From NCBI GenBank assembly GCA_900466945.1, contig UBNV01000010.1, positions 62,001 through 126,000 on the forward strand: a DNA stretch of 64,000 nucleotides. The letters run 5' to 3'. Position numbers and translations under genes: made by a program. This document shows positions 7,669-16,342 of the stretch, piece by piece. The notes beneath the pieces were generated by a model. That model had not been told where the DNA came from and made no database searches. It was given only the letters and a program-made list of their open reading frames with translations. This DNA is from Hyphomicrobiales bacterium. GTDB taxonomy: Bacteria; Pseudomonadota; Alphaproteobacteria; Rhizobiales; Rhizobiaceae. The stretch's first letter is position 1. The number at the start of each line of letters is the position of its first letter.

Positions 7669-9165
7669 ATGTCTGTTGCCCCCATATCCCTCGATCTCGT
7701 CGGGATCACCAAGGTCTATCCCAGCGCCGTGGCGCTCAACCGCGTGTCACTCGGCATTCGCGGCGGAGAGGTTGTCGGGCTTATCGGCGAAAACGGGGCC
7801 GGAAAGTCTACCTTAATGAAGGTTCTGGGCGGTGCGATTGCACCCGACGAAGGCGAGATCGTGATCGACGGCCAAAGCGCCGCCTCGCTGACACCCGCAG
7901 GCGCACTGGCTCGCGGAATCGCCTTTGTGCACCAGGAACTCAATCCCTTTTCCAATCTCGATGTCGCCGGCAATGTCCTTCTGGGTCGCGAATTGCGCAC
8001 TCGCCCCTTCGGCTTCATCGACCATGTCGCGATGGCAGAACGCGTTCGCCCGCTGCTTCACATGCTGGGCGCCCGCTTCCAACCATCCACCCCGGCTTCG
8101 GAACTGTCGCTTGCGGACCAGCAACTGATGGAGATCGCCAAGGCGCTGTCTACCAATGTCCGGCTTTTGATCCTGGATGAGCCGACCTCCAGCCTCACCC
8201 TGGCGGAGACCCGAAGGCTCCTTGATGTCATCAAACGATTGCGGGCAGATGGTGTTGCGATCCTCTTCATCACCCACCGTCTGGCGGAAGTTGAAGACGT
8301 GGCGGACCGGGTTGTCGCGCTTCGGGATGGGCATAATGCGGGTGAGCTTCCGAAGGGCGGCATTACCAGGGATGCCATGGTGCGACTGATGATCGGGCGC
8401 GACGTCAAGCAGTTCTACACGCCTCCCACCACGAAGGAAGGGGCGGTCGTCCTTCGAACGCGAGGGTTGCGAACGCAAGCCTATCCTGAAGTTGGCGTCA
8501 ACCTCGATGTTAGAAGTGGCGAGATCCTGGGGCTTGCGGGGTTGGTCGGTGCGGGGCGGACCGAGTGCGCGCGCGCCATGTTCGGCGTTGACCCGGTCGA
8601 GGCAGGACATGTCGAAGTCGATGGACAGCCCATCGCTTCCGGATCCGTGCCTGCGGCGATTGCGGCCGGAATCTGCCTCGTTCCGGAAGACCGCAAGTCC
8701 GAGGGGCTGTTCCTTGATTTTTCGCTCGCCGAGAATATTGCCCTGCCCAGCCTGTCTGAGATCGCCACGGCGGGTTTCGTGGACCGCAAGGCGGAGTTCG
8801 CTGTGGCGGATCGCTTTCGCGATCGCCTCTCCATCCGGGCCCGCCGCCTTGATCGGCCGGTCGGGGAGTTGTCGGGCGGCAACCAGCAGAAGGTGGTGCT
8901 GGCCAAGTGGCTCGGGCTCAAGCCCCGGGTGATCATTCTCGACGAGCCGACGAGGGGGATCGATGTCGGGGCGAAGGCTGAGGTCTATCGACTCATGCGC
9001 GATCTGGCGGAGGCCGGTGCTGCAGTGCTGATGATCTCGTCGGACATGGAAGAGGTCATCGGTGTATCCACCCGCGTGGCCGTGATGCGCCGCGGCGCCA
9101 TTGCCGGGGTGCTGTCCCGCAGCGAACTGTCTGAAGAAGCGATCCTGCGGCTGGCCGTGGAATAG
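7669..9165 (+). CDS. Sugar ABC transporter ATP-binding protein, tandem-domain (RbsA/MglA type)
   Basis: A 498-residue ATPase with two ABC domains. The first has Walker A GENGAGKST (about residues 37-45) and Walker B LLILDEPTSSL. The second has signature LSGGNQQKVVLAKWL and Walker B VIILDEPTRGID. Its Walker-A-like GLVGAGRTE is degenerate, as usual for CUT2 ATPases. ATG 7669 gives the normal N-terminus. It energises import through the permease 10 bp downstream, with SBP 2 as receptor. Confidence 0.92.
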   Translation: MSVAPISLDLVGITKVYPSAVALNRVSLGIRGGEVVGLIGENGAGKSTLMKVLGGAIAPDEGEIVIDGQSAASLTPAGALARGIAFVHQELNPFSNLDVAGNVLLGRELRTRPFGFIDHVAMAERVRPLLHMLGARFQPSTPASELSLADQQLMEIAKALSTNVRLLILDEPTSSLTLAETRRLLDVIKRLRADGVAILFITHRLAEVEDVADRVVALRDGHNAGELPKGGITRDAMVRLMIGRDVKQFYTPPTTKEGAVVLRTRGLRTQAYPEVGVNLDVRSGEILGLAGLVGAGRTECARAMFGVDPVEAGHVEVDGQPIASGSVPAAIAAGICLVPEDRKSEGLFLDFSLAENIALPSLSEIATAGFVDRKAEFAVADRFRDRLSIRARRLDRPVGELSGGNQQKVVLAKWLGLKPRVIILDEPTRGIDVGAKAEVYRLMRDLAEAGAAVLMISSDMEEVIGVSTRVAVMRRGAIAGVLSRSELSEEAILRLAVE

Positions 9166-9174
9166 GAGAACCGG

Positions 9175-10191
9175 ATGTACAAGAAGGACATAGGCCTCGC
9201 CGTCCTCGTGATTACCGTCGGTGCGATCGTCACGCTGGTTAATCCGCGTTTCGTGTCACCGATCAACCTTGCCAATACGGCCAACCTGATCGGCCTCTTC
9301 GGGCTGTTTTCGATCGCCGAGGCCTTTGTCATCGTGACGGCAGGCATAGAACTCTCGATCGGATCGGTAATCGCCCTGCTCGGCGTCATCTTTATCGACC
9401 TGATTGCCTCTCATGGTGTGCCTTGGCCTGTCGCCTTCGCCATCGTGCTTGCGCTGTCGATCGTGATTGGTCTCCTGCACGGCTGGCTGATCACGCAGCT
9501 CAAACTGCAGCCCTTCGTCGTCACGCTATGCGGCCTACTGATCTATCGGGGCATTGCGCGGTTCTACACCAAGGACGGTACAGCCGGCTTCACCTTCGGA
9601 ACCGACCTGCCGATGCTCGAATACATCTTCGTCGGCCGAACGTCGGGCGTTCCGCATTCGGTGATCGCCTTTGCCTTCTTCGCGGTTCTCGCCTGGTTTC
9701 TCCTGCATCGCACCGTGTTCGGGCGGCATCTCCTCGCCGTCGGCAAGAATGAGGAGGCGGCGCGTTATTCCGGCATCAACACCAGGCGGGTGATCATTAT
9801 GGCCTATGTGCTCTGCATGTTCCTGACGGCCGTCTCTGCCGTGTTCTTTGCCATGTACACGAAGTCCGTCCAGCCTTCCTCGCACGGGAATTTCTACGAG
9901 CTGTATGCCATCGCGGCCGCGGTGCTCGGTGGATTTTCGCTGAGGGGTGGCGAGGGCTCGATCGTCGGCGTGGTGCTCGGCGTCGTCCTGCTGCAGGTCC
10001 TGCAAAACCTCGTCAACCTTCTCGGAATCCCGTCGTCGCTGAATTTCGCGGTCATGGGAACGGTGATCCTGGCCGGCGTGATCGCCGACACCCAGTTCCA
10101 CGCCTATAGGGAACGACGGCGTCAAACGGCGGCGAAACGGGCGGTCACGGATATGGCGATCGAGACGGCTGAGGCATCGCACCACACGTGA
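9175..10191 (+). CDS. Sugar ABC transporter permease (RbsC-like, CUT2)
   Basis: A 338-residue inner-membrane protein with many hydrophobic helices. It has family motifs AGIELSIGS (about residues 61-69) and GGFSLRGGEGSIVGVVLG (about 245-262). ATG 9175 follows AGGAGAACCGG, 10 bp after the ATPase stop. It forms the channel of the SBP 2/RbsA-type system. The next genes are a Rieske oxygenase, regulator and reductase, so the transported compound may be their substrate or a conjugate of it. Confidence 0.9.
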   Translation: MYKKDIGLAVLVITVGAIVTLVNPRFVSPINLANTANLIGLFGLFSIAEAFVIVTAGIELSIGSVIALLGVIFIDLIASHGVPWPVAFAIVLALSIVIGLLHGWLITQLKLQPFVVTLCGLLIYRGIARFYTKDGTAGFTFGTDLPMLEYIFVGRTSGVPHSVIAFAFFAVLAWFLLHRTVFGRHLLAVGKNEEAARYSGINTRRVIIMAYVLCMFLTAVSAVFFAMYTKSVQPSSHGNFYELYAIAAAVLGGFSLRGGEGSIVGVVLGVVLLQVLQNLVNLLGIPSSLNFAVMGTVILAGVIADTQFHAYRERRRQTAAKRAVTDMAIETAEASHHT

Positions 10192-10208
10192 TCGGCGTGA
10201 AGTCCGGC

Positions 10209-10292
10209 CTGTATACAGCGTGGCGAATTCGTGCTGTCTTCTGTAAAGCCTGAGCCCGTATGGGGGTGTAGGGTTGACGGACTGTATACATT
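10209..10292. promoter_or_regulatory. Two TGTATACA operators and promoter before the Rieske oxygenase gene
   Basis: Two palindromes share the core TGTATACA: CTGTATACAG at 10209-10218 and ACTGTATACATT at 10281-10292. A TTGACG -35-like element sits at 10274-10279, just before the second; a -10 is not obvious. GTATAC-centred palindromes are typical targets of FadR/VanR-type GntR repressors, and such a regulator is encoded at 11394. Assignment to that regulator is inference. Confidence 0.6.
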
Positions 10293-10327
10293 ATGGCTTT
10301 CTGTCCAGCGATAGAGGAGGAGCTGTC

Positions 10328-11389
10328 ATGTCCAAACCCACCTTTCCGCTGAATGCCTGGTATGCTGCGGCTTACGACGTTGAACTGAAGCGTCAGCTTC
10401 TGCCGCGCACCATCTGCAACAAGCCTGTCGTCCTGTATCGCAAGGAAAATGGCACGCCGGTAGCACTTGCCGATGCCTGTTGGCACAGGCTGGTCCCGCT
10501 GTCGCTGGGCCGGCTCGAAGGCGATAATGTGGTCTGTGGTTATCACGGACTCGAATTCGACGATACAGGCCGGTGTGTATACATGCCCTCGCAGGACACA
10601 ATCAATCCGTCGGCCTGCGTGAAATCCTATCCGATCGCCGAGAAACATCGTTTTATCTGGATCTGGCCGGGCGATCCGGCGCTTGCCGATCCGGCACTCG
10701 TGCCCGACATGCATTGGAACCAGGATCCCGATTGGGCCGCCGACGGCAAGATGATCGAGGTGAAGTGCGATTATCGCCTCGTCGTCGACAACCTGATGGA
10801 CCTGACGCACGAGACCTTCGTGCATGGGTCTTCGATCGGCAATCGCGCCGTTGCCGAGGCGCCGTTCGAGGCCAGCCATTCGGACCGTTTCGCCTATATC
10901 ACCCGCTGGATGGACGACATCGACCCGCCACCCTTCTGGCGCAAGCAATATGGCCGACCGGGCAAGGTCGACCGCTGGCAGATCATCCGTTTCGAGGCGC
11001 CATGCACTGTCACCATCGACGTCGGTGTTGCTGAAGCCGGTACGGGGGCCAAGCATGGCGACCGGTCCAAGGGCGTGAACGGTTACGTTCTGAACACGAT
11101 CACCCCGTCGACGGACAAGACCTGTCTGTATTTCTGGGCCTTTGCGCGCAACTATGATCTCGGCAATCAGGCCCGGACCCATGAGCTTCGCGAGGGTGTC
11201 GCCGGGGTTTTCCATGAAGACGAAGTTGTGCTCGAGGCCCAGCAGCGGGCGATCGATGCTAACCCCGATCACCAGTTCTACAATCTGAACATCGATGCAG
11301 GGTCTATGTGGGCCCGCAAGCTGATCGACCGGATGATTGACGCGGAGCTGAAGCCGCAGGTCGGTCCTCATTCCGTTGCGGCGGAGTGA
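10328..11389 (+). CDS. vanA: Rieske-type aromatic O-demethylase/oxygenase, VanA-like
   Basis: Terminal oxygenase of 353 residues. The Rieske [2Fe-2S] site is C51-x-H53...C70-x2-H73. The mononuclear iron site is in DNLMDLTHETFVHG (H161, H166). This matches vanillate O-demethylase oxygenase and related dicamba/phenoxy enzymes, which remove methyl groups from aromatic ethers using electrons from a VanB-type reductase. ATG 10328 follows GAGGAGGAGCTGTC. With the GntR gene and reductase it forms a van-like set. Its placement behind a sugar transporter makes the true substrate uncertain. Confidence 0.8.
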   Translation: MSKPTFPLNAWYAAAYDVELKRQLLPRTICNKPVVLYRKENGTPVALADACWHRLVPLSLGRLEGDNVVCGYHGLEFDDTGRCVYMPSQDTINPSACVKSYPIAEKHRFIWIWPGDPALADPALVPDMHWNQDPDWAADGKMIEVKCDYRLVVDNLMDLTHETFVHGSSIGNRAVAEAPFEASHSDRFAYITRWMDDIDPPPFWRKQYGRPGKVDRWQIIRFEAPCTVTIDVGVAEAGTGAKHGDRSKGVNGYVLNTITPSTDKTCLYFWAFARNYDLGNQARTHELREGVAGVFHEDEVVLEAQQRAIDANPDHQFYNLNIDAGSMWARKLIDRMIDAELKPQVGPHSVAAE

Positions 11390-11393
11390 CGGC

Positions 11394-12137
11394 ATGGGGC
11401 TCGATGCTGAAAAAGCGCCCAAGCAGCAGACGGGAAAGGCGCTGCTCGGGCTCCGGGATCTCATCCTCACTGGCGACATCGAACCGGGCGAACGCTTGTC
11501 GGAGGTGGCGCTCGCGGAGCGACTCGCGGTGTCGCGCACGCCGCTTCGGGCGGCGCTTCAGCGGCTGGAGCAGGAGGGGTTGGTGTCACTCATCCCTTCC
11601 GGTGGTTATGCCGTACGCTCCTTCAGTCGGCAGGAGGTGATCGATTCCATCGAGTTGCGCGGTGTTCTGGAGGGAACGGCGGCCCGGCTGGCGGCGGAGC
11701 GGGGCGTGACGCCGGCGCGGATGAAGGCCATTCGCGAGGTTGTATCGCAGTTAGATGAGGTCCTGCAGGCCGAAGCTCATGCGATGGATTTCGAGCGTTA
11801 CGAGGCACTCAACGGAAAGTTCCACCGGCTGCTCTGGGATCTCGCGGGCAGCGAAGTCTTGCGGCGGGAGGTCGAGCGCATGACAAGCCTGCCCTTTGCC
11901 AGCCCGAACGCCTTCGTGAACACGGAGTCTAATGCGCCGGCCTTTTACCGCACGCTGGTCGTGGCACAGGCGCAGCACAGGGCGATTGTTGCAGCGATCG
12001 AACTGCGGGAGGGGGCGCGTGCGGAGGCATTGGCACGCGAACATGCGCGGCTGGCGCGGCAGAACCTGGACTTCGTGCTGGAGGAGCAGCCCGATCTGCG
12101 CCGGAAGGTGCTGGCGCTCGCCTTGATGGCGGGCTGA
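11394..12137 (+). CDS. GntR-family regulator, FadR/VanR type (FCD domain)
   Basis: A 247-residue regulator. The N-terminal winged helix (GERLSEVALAERLAVSRTPLRAALQRLEQEGLV, about residues 29-60) is followed by an all-helical FCD ligand domain with histidines suited to metal/effector binding (for example KFHRLLWDLAG). It lies between the oxygenase and reductase genes, as VanR does in some vanAB loci, and probably binds the TGTATACA palindromes upstream of the oxygenase. ATG 11394 is chosen; a TTG 18 bp earlier lacks support. Confidence 0.85.
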   Translation: MGLDAEKAPKQQTGKALLGLRDLILTGDIEPGERLSEVALAERLAVSRTPLRAALQRLEQEGLVSLIPSGGYAVRSFSRQEVIDSIELRGVLEGTAARLAAERGVTPARMKAIREVVSQLDEVLQAEAHAMDFERYEALNGKFHRLLWDLAGSEVLRREVERMTSLPFASPNAFVNTESNAPAFYRTLVVAQAQHRAIVAAIELREGARAEALAREHARLARQNLDFVLEEQPDLRRKVLALALMAG

Positions 12138-12171
12138 TCGGGGCCACGAACTAGAATTGAGGGAGGACTTC

Positions 12172-13155
12172 ATGCGTTCCAAGCTGGAATGGCGCCCTGC
12201 GCGCATCATTCAGATCGAAACCCTGGCGGAGGACGTGCGGGCCGTGACATTCGCGGTCGATAGCTTGCGATCCGCCTTCGATCCAGGGTCACACACCAAT
12301 ATCAAAGTCGTCATTCGGGGCGAGCCGGCGATCCGAACCTATACGGTACTTCCAAGCGCTCCAGGGACCTTGAAGATCGCCGTAAAGCTGCATCCGAATA
12401 GTCGCGGCGGATCGGCCTTCGTCTGGGGAATGGCGTTGGGTGACCAAACCGAGATGACGGAGCCGGAGAACCGTTTCGAACTCTCCTGGCGGGCCTCGCG
12501 CTATCTGCTGATCGCAGGTGGCATCGGGATTACGCCGATCTACGGCATGGCGAAGGCATTGGTCGCACGCGGTCAATCCGTGCGGCTGATCTATGGCGCC
12601 AAGAGCCGTGCCCAGATGGCCTTCGTCGAGGAATTGCAGACCGAGTTGGGCGAGGGGCTGGCAACCTTTATTCAGGACGAGGGGCGGGCCCTTGATCTGG
12701 CAGCCGAGTTTGCCGCGCTGCCGGTCGACGGCGAGGCCTATATCTGCGGTCCGCATGGACTGCTCGAGGCTGCGCGAAACACCTGGCGGGAGAGTGGGCG
12801 GTCGATGAGCCGGTTGCGCTTCGAGGTCTTCGGGGATAGCGGCCGTTTCGCCGAGCAGCCCTTCTCGGTCACCGTCCCGCAATATGGTCGCACGGTCGAG
12901 GTGCGGGCCGATCAGACCATGCTAGACGCGCTGATGGAGGCCGGAATCGACATGGTCTACGACTGTCGGCGCGGCGAATGTGGACTCTGTGCCGTCAACA
13001 TCGTCGACGCCTCTTCGCCTCTCGACCATCGTGACGTCTTCTTCTCCCCCGAAGAGCGGCACGAAGGCGAGAAGATGTGCGCCTGTGTCTCGAGGGCCGT
13101 TGGTGGGAACGTCACGATCGATACGGGCTATCGTCAGGAAGCGCTGCGCGCCTAA
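12172..13155 (+). CDS. vanB: Ferredoxin-type oxidoreductase, VanB-like reductase subunit
   Basis: A 327-residue NAD(P)H-dependent electron-transfer protein. The N-terminal flavin-binding barrel (RTYTVLPS, about residue 53) and a nucleotide-binding domain (LLIAGGIGITPIYGMAKAL, about 112-130) precede a C-terminal plant-type [2Fe-2S] domain with C-x4-C-x2-C in DCRRGECGLC (about 264-273) and a fourth Cys in MCACVSR. This order is that of VanB/phthalate dioxygenase reductases. It supplies electrons to the Rieske protein at 10328. ATG 12172 follows GAGGGAGGACTTC. Confidence 0.87.
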   Translation: MRSKLEWRPARIIQIETLAEDVRAVTFAVDSLRSAFDPGSHTNIKVVIRGEPAIRTYTVLPSAPGTLKIAVKLHPNSRGGSAFVWGMALGDQTEMTEPENRFELSWRASRYLLIAGGIGITPIYGMAKALVARGQSVRLIYGAKSRAQMAFVEELQTELGEGLATFIQDEGRALDLAAEFAALPVDGEAYICGPHGLLEAARNTWRESGRSMSRLRFEVFGDSGRFAEQPFSVTVPQYGRTVEVRADQTMLDALMEAGIDMVYDCRRGECGLCAVNIVDASSPLDHRDVFFSPEERHEGEKMCACVSRAVGGNVTIDTGYRQEALRA

Positions 13156-13176
13156 GGTGGTGGCACGCGCTGCGCC

Positions 13177-14193
13177 TTAGCCGCTTTCGCCCTCGATCAG
13201 CGTCATCGGCCAAAGGCGGCGTCGGACGGCGTCCGGGTAATGGTGGGCAAAATCCGGCATGGTGGCCAGCAGGCTTTCGGCCAGCGCTATGCCAAGAGCC
13301 CTTAGGTCGGGGCGGAAGCAGGTCAGAACCGGGTTGAGGAACTGTGCCTGGGGGCTGTACTGGCCGATGACGGCGATGTCCTTGCCTGGCTTCAATCCCA
13401 CCTCCTGCAGTCCGCGGTAGAATCCGACCACGGTCGCTTCGTTGAGGAGGATAATCGCCGACGGGCGGTCGCGTGACTTCATGACCTGCTGGGCGACCTG
13501 ATAGCCGCCGGGCTCGTTCGGGCCAGAGCGATAGACATTGGCCGGGTCGAGTTCGAGCCCGTGGCGGGCGAGCACGACGCGACAGTGGTTCTCGAAGACA
13601 TGGCCCAGGTTGATGTCGCCATGCGGTCGGCTCATCGCGATCCGCCGATGACCCTTCGCCACCAGACGCTCCAGCGCATCCTCTGCCATGCCCTCGAAAT
13701 CGAGATCGTACCAGGGCTGACCGACATCGGTCTGACTTCGGCCTAGCGTGATGAAGGGGATCTTCGTCTGGTGCAGCAGTTCGAAGCGGGGATCCTGAAA
13801 ACGGGTCGCCGACAGGATGATGCCATCGGCGAAGCCGCGCGCGACGATGCGTTTCAAATAGTCATCCGGGTCTTCCTCGGACGAACAGAGCAGGGCGACG
13901 AGATCGAGCTTGTGACGCGCAAGCACCGTCTGCATACCGTCGAAGACGCGCATGAAAAAGGTGTCCCCCTGGCCGGTGATGTCGTGGCCGGTCTGCATCA
14001 TGAAGCCGATGATGCCGGTTGCGCCCTTGCGGAGGGATCGCCCGGCCTGGTTCGCGACGTAGCCCAGCTGTTCGGCTGCTTCCAGCACGCGCCGACGGGT
14101 CTCCTCGTTGACGTCGGGCTTGCCGTTCAGTGCACGGGAGACCGTCCCGATCGATATGTCGAGATGTTCGGCCAGTTGCCGGATGCCCTTCAT
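13177..14193 (-). CDS. LacI-family transcriptional regulator
   Basis: A 338-residue LacI-type protein with N-terminal HTH (IRQLAEHLDISIGTVSRALNGKPDV, about residues 4-28) and a sugar-sensing PBP-like domain. ATG 14193 follows GGAGGGGTTG; a TTG 3 bp upstream is less likely. It is divergent from the oxidoreductase/ABC operon starting at 14329. A palindromic operator of classical LacI form lies between them at 14270-14283, so local repression and autoregulation are likely. Confidence 0.92.
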   Translation of the reverse strand: MKGIRQLAEHLDISIGTVSRALNGKPDVNEETRRRVLEAAEQLGYVANQAGRSLRKGATGIIGFMMQTGHDITGQGDTFFMRVFDGMQTVLARHKLDLVALLCSSEEDPDDYLKRIVARGFADGIILSATRFQDPRFELLHQTKIPFITLGRSQTDVGQPWYDLDFEGMAEDALERLVAKGHRRIAMSRPHGDINLGHVFENHCRVVLARHGLELDPANVYRSGPNEPGGYQVAQQVMKSRDRPSAIILLNEATVVGFYRGLQEVGLKPGKDIAVIGQYSPQAQFLNPVLTCFRPDLRALGIALAESLLATMPDFAHHYPDAVRRRLWPMTLIEGESG

Positions 14194-14222
14194 CAACCCC
14201 TCCGCTGAAACTGCGCCGTAAT

Positions 14223-14283
14223 CGTTTACGAAATATCTATTGACACATGGTTCGTCTCGTTCATAGTATCGTAAACGTTTACG
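14223..14283 (+). promoter_or_regulatory. Promoter and LacI operator for the CUT1 sugar operon
   Basis: Plus-strand promoter: TTGACA at 14240-14245 and CATAGT at 14262-14267 with a 16-nt spacer. Immediately downstream is the perfect palindrome CGTAAACGTTTACG (14270-14283), placed to block initiation. A second half-like site CGTTTACG lies at 14223-14230, on the side of the LacI gene. The LacI protein encoded at 13177 is the obvious candidate binder. Confidence 0.75.
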
Positions 14284-14328
14284 GGATGTGCGAAAGAGGA
14301 GTTTCGCTTATCCCTTAGGAGGATATCA

Positions 14329-15372
14329 GTGACATCAAGAGCCGTTTTGTGCGGGTGCGGAGCTATGGCCAAAGGCTGGCTCCGAGCGCTTCAGTCTGCC
14401 TCTCGCTTGCGGGACAAGGTGGAAATTGTCGGCCTGGTCGATCTCGATCTGTCGGTCGCAAGGGCGCTCGCATCCGAGTTCGGCCTCGATGAGGTCATAG
14501 TAGGAACGGATCTCGCCTCCGTCATCGAGGCGACACGGGCCGACATGGTTTTCGACGTGGTTGTGCCGTCTGCGCGCTCGGCCGTGGTCTCGACGGCGCT
14601 TCGGCTTGACTGCCATGTTCTCTCTGAAAAGCCGCTTGCGGCCTCCATGGATGAGGCAAAGGCGCTGCTTGCGCTCGCCGCGGAAACGGATCGGGTACAT
14701 GCCGTGGTCCAGAATCGCCGCTTCATCTCCGGCATCCGCCGTTTACGCCGTGCCGTCGAGGATGGGCTTATCGGAGAGGTGGGCGGCATTCACTGCGACT
14801 TCTTCATCGGTCCCCATTTCGGCGGTTTCCGCGAGGCGATGGACAATGTCCTGCTGCTCGACATGGCAATTCATACCTTTGACGCAGCCCGCTTCGTCTC
14901 GGGCAAGCTGCCGCTCTCGGTGTATTGCGTCGAGACCAATCCTGCTGGCTCCTGGTACGCGCATGGCGCATCGGCGAATGCCATTTTCAAGCTCTCGGGA
15001 GATGCCGTCTTCACCTATCGCGGTTCCTGGTGTGCCGAAGGGCGGCGGACAAGCTGGGAAAGCGCCTGGAGACTGGTCGGCTCGAAGGGCATGATTGCCT
15101 GGGATGGCGAGGACAGCTTCGAGGCGACGGTCGCCGGTGACGAGCCGGGTCTGTTGCGCGGCCATCAAACTGTCCCCGTTCCCCTAGCCCCCGACGAAGA
15201 CGAAACACACGGGCACGCAAGCGTGCTCGCCGACTTCGTCGATGCGGTGAAATCGGGGCGAAAGCCCGAGACCGCAAGCGACGACAATATCAAAAGCCTT
15301 TCCATGGTGTTCGGCGCGATCGAAAGCGCCCGGACCGGACTTCCCGTCAGCATTTCAGTCGAAGGATATTGA
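14329..15372 (+). CDS. Gfo/Idh/MocA family oxidoreductase
   Basis: A 347-residue NAD(P)-dependent sugar/inositol dehydrogenase-like protein. The N-terminal Rossmann motif is LCGCGAMAKGW (about residues 7-17), the EKP motif lies in LSEKPLAAS (about 102-110), and the catalytic DMAIHTFD segment is at about 182-189. GTG 14329 is used, with AGGAGGATATCA before it. First gene of a sugar operon with an isomerase and a CUT1 transporter, so it probably oxidises the imported sugar or a derivative. Substrate unknown. Confidence 0.87.
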   Translation: MTSRAVLCGCGAMAKGWLRALQSASRLRDKVEIVGLVDLDLSVARALASEFGLDEVIVGTDLASVIEATRADMVFDVVVPSARSAVVSTALRLDCHVLSEKPLAASMDEAKALLALAAETDRVHAVVQNRRFISGIRRLRRAVEDGLIGEVGGIHCDFFIGPHFGGFREAMDNVLLLDMAIHTFDAARFVSGKLPLSVYCVETNPAGSWYAHGASANAIFKLSGDAVFTYRGSWCAEGRRTSWESAWRLVGSKGMIAWDGEDSFEATVAGDEPGLLRGHQTVPVPLAPDEDETHGHASVLADFVDAVKSGRKPETASDDNIKSLSMVFGAIESARTGLPVSISVEGY

Positions 15373-15376
15373 GCCC

Positions 15377-16279
15377 GTGAGCAATCCCGCAAATTCCATT
15401 CGTATCGGAACCATGGTCAGCGCCAGCGGCGGCAAGGCGGCCGAGCGGATCGGACAGATCGCCGACATGGGCTTCGAGAGCTTTGAGCCCTTCTTCTGGC
15501 AGACCACGAACGGCCAGGATCTTGCGGATCTCGGCAAGCGTTGCTTGGAAGCGATCGGCGATCGCGACATCACCATCTCGACGCTCGGCATGTTCGGCAA
15601 TCCGCTGGAAGAGACCGAGATGGACCTTCAGACCCTGCAGGGCTGGAAGGACTGCATCGACAATGCCCATCAATTCGGCGCGACCTGTATCGCCGGCTTC
15701 ACGGGGCGTATCCGTAACCGTCCGCTGACGGAGAGCCTGCCGCGCTATCGCGAAATCTGGAGCGAGCTTGCCAAGCGCGCGGCGGACAAGGGCGTGAAGA
15801 TCGCGTTTGAAAACTGCGCCATGGACGGCAACTGGCAGACCGGCGACTGGAACATCGCCCACAATCCGGATGCTTGGGAGCTGATCTTCAACGAGACGCC
15901 GGACGAGCATATCGGGCTCGAATGGGAGCCGTGCCACCAGATGGTCTATCTCATCGATCCGATCCCGCAGATCCGGAAATGGGCACACAAGTTCTTTCAC
16001 GTGCATGGCAAGGACGCCACCATCCGCTGGGATGTGATCCGCGAACACGGCGTCTTCGGGAAACACCCTTTCGTCTTTATGCGCACGCCGGGCTTCGGCG
16101 ACACCAACTGGACCGATGTCATCTCAGAGCTTCGGCTCGCCGGCTGGTCCGGCTCGATCGACATCGAGGGCTGGCACGACCCGGTCTATCGCGACGCGCT
16201 GGAGATGACCGGCCAGGTGCACGGCCTGAATTATCTGAAAAATTGCCGGGGCGGGGATTTCGTCACCGATCCGGGCTGA
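15377..16279 (+). CDS. Sugar phosphate isomerase/epimerase family protein (xylose-isomerase-like TIM barrel)
   Basis: A 300-residue AP-endonuclease-2/xylose-isomerase-like barrel. Acidic and histidine metal-site residues appear in IAFENCAMDG (about residue 138), LEWEPCHQM (about 180) and FFHVHGKD (about 206). Near the C-terminus, IDIEGWHDPVY carries a further Glu. GTG 15377 lies 4 bp after the upstream stop. With the preceding dehydrogenase it could interconvert a sugar or keto-sugar delivered by the transporter encoded next. The exact reaction is unknown. Confidence 0.85.
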   Translation: MSNPANSIRIGTMVSASGGKAAERIGQIADMGFESFEPFFWQTTNGQDLADLGKRCLEAIGDRDITISTLGMFGNPLEETEMDLQTLQGWKDCIDNAHQFGATCIAGFTGRIRNRPLTESLPRYREIWSELAKRAADKGVKIAFENCAMDGNWQTGDWNIAHNPDAWELIFNETPDEHIGLEWEPCHQMVYLIDPIPQIRKWAHKFFHVHGKDATIRWDVIREHGVFGKHPFVFMRTPGFGDTNWTDVISELRLAGWSGSIDIEGWHDPVYRDALEMTGQVHGLNYLKNCRGGDFVTDPG

Positions 16280-16292
16280 GCTTTCGGAAATG

Positions 16293-16317
16293 TGGGTCTT
16301 GTGGAGGACAAGACCCA
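16293..16317 (+). other. Hairpin upstream of the CUT1 binding-protein gene
   Basis: Perfect 10-bp stem TGGGTCTTGT (16293-16302) / ACAAGACCCA (16308-16317) closing a GGAGG loop, 25 bp before the start of the binding-protein gene. It could protect the 5' end of a processed mRNA. Sequestering the loop GGAGG is not needed for the real ribosome site GAGGAGGAAACC just downstream. Confidence 0.45.
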
Positions 16318-16342
16318 TGCAGAAACCCAAGAGGAGGAAACC

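Noticed and set aside
10576..10583. Third TGTATACA inside the oxygenase gene
   Set aside because: It encodes part of CVYM in a conserved Rieske region and is not in a control region. Counted as chance unless binding is shown.
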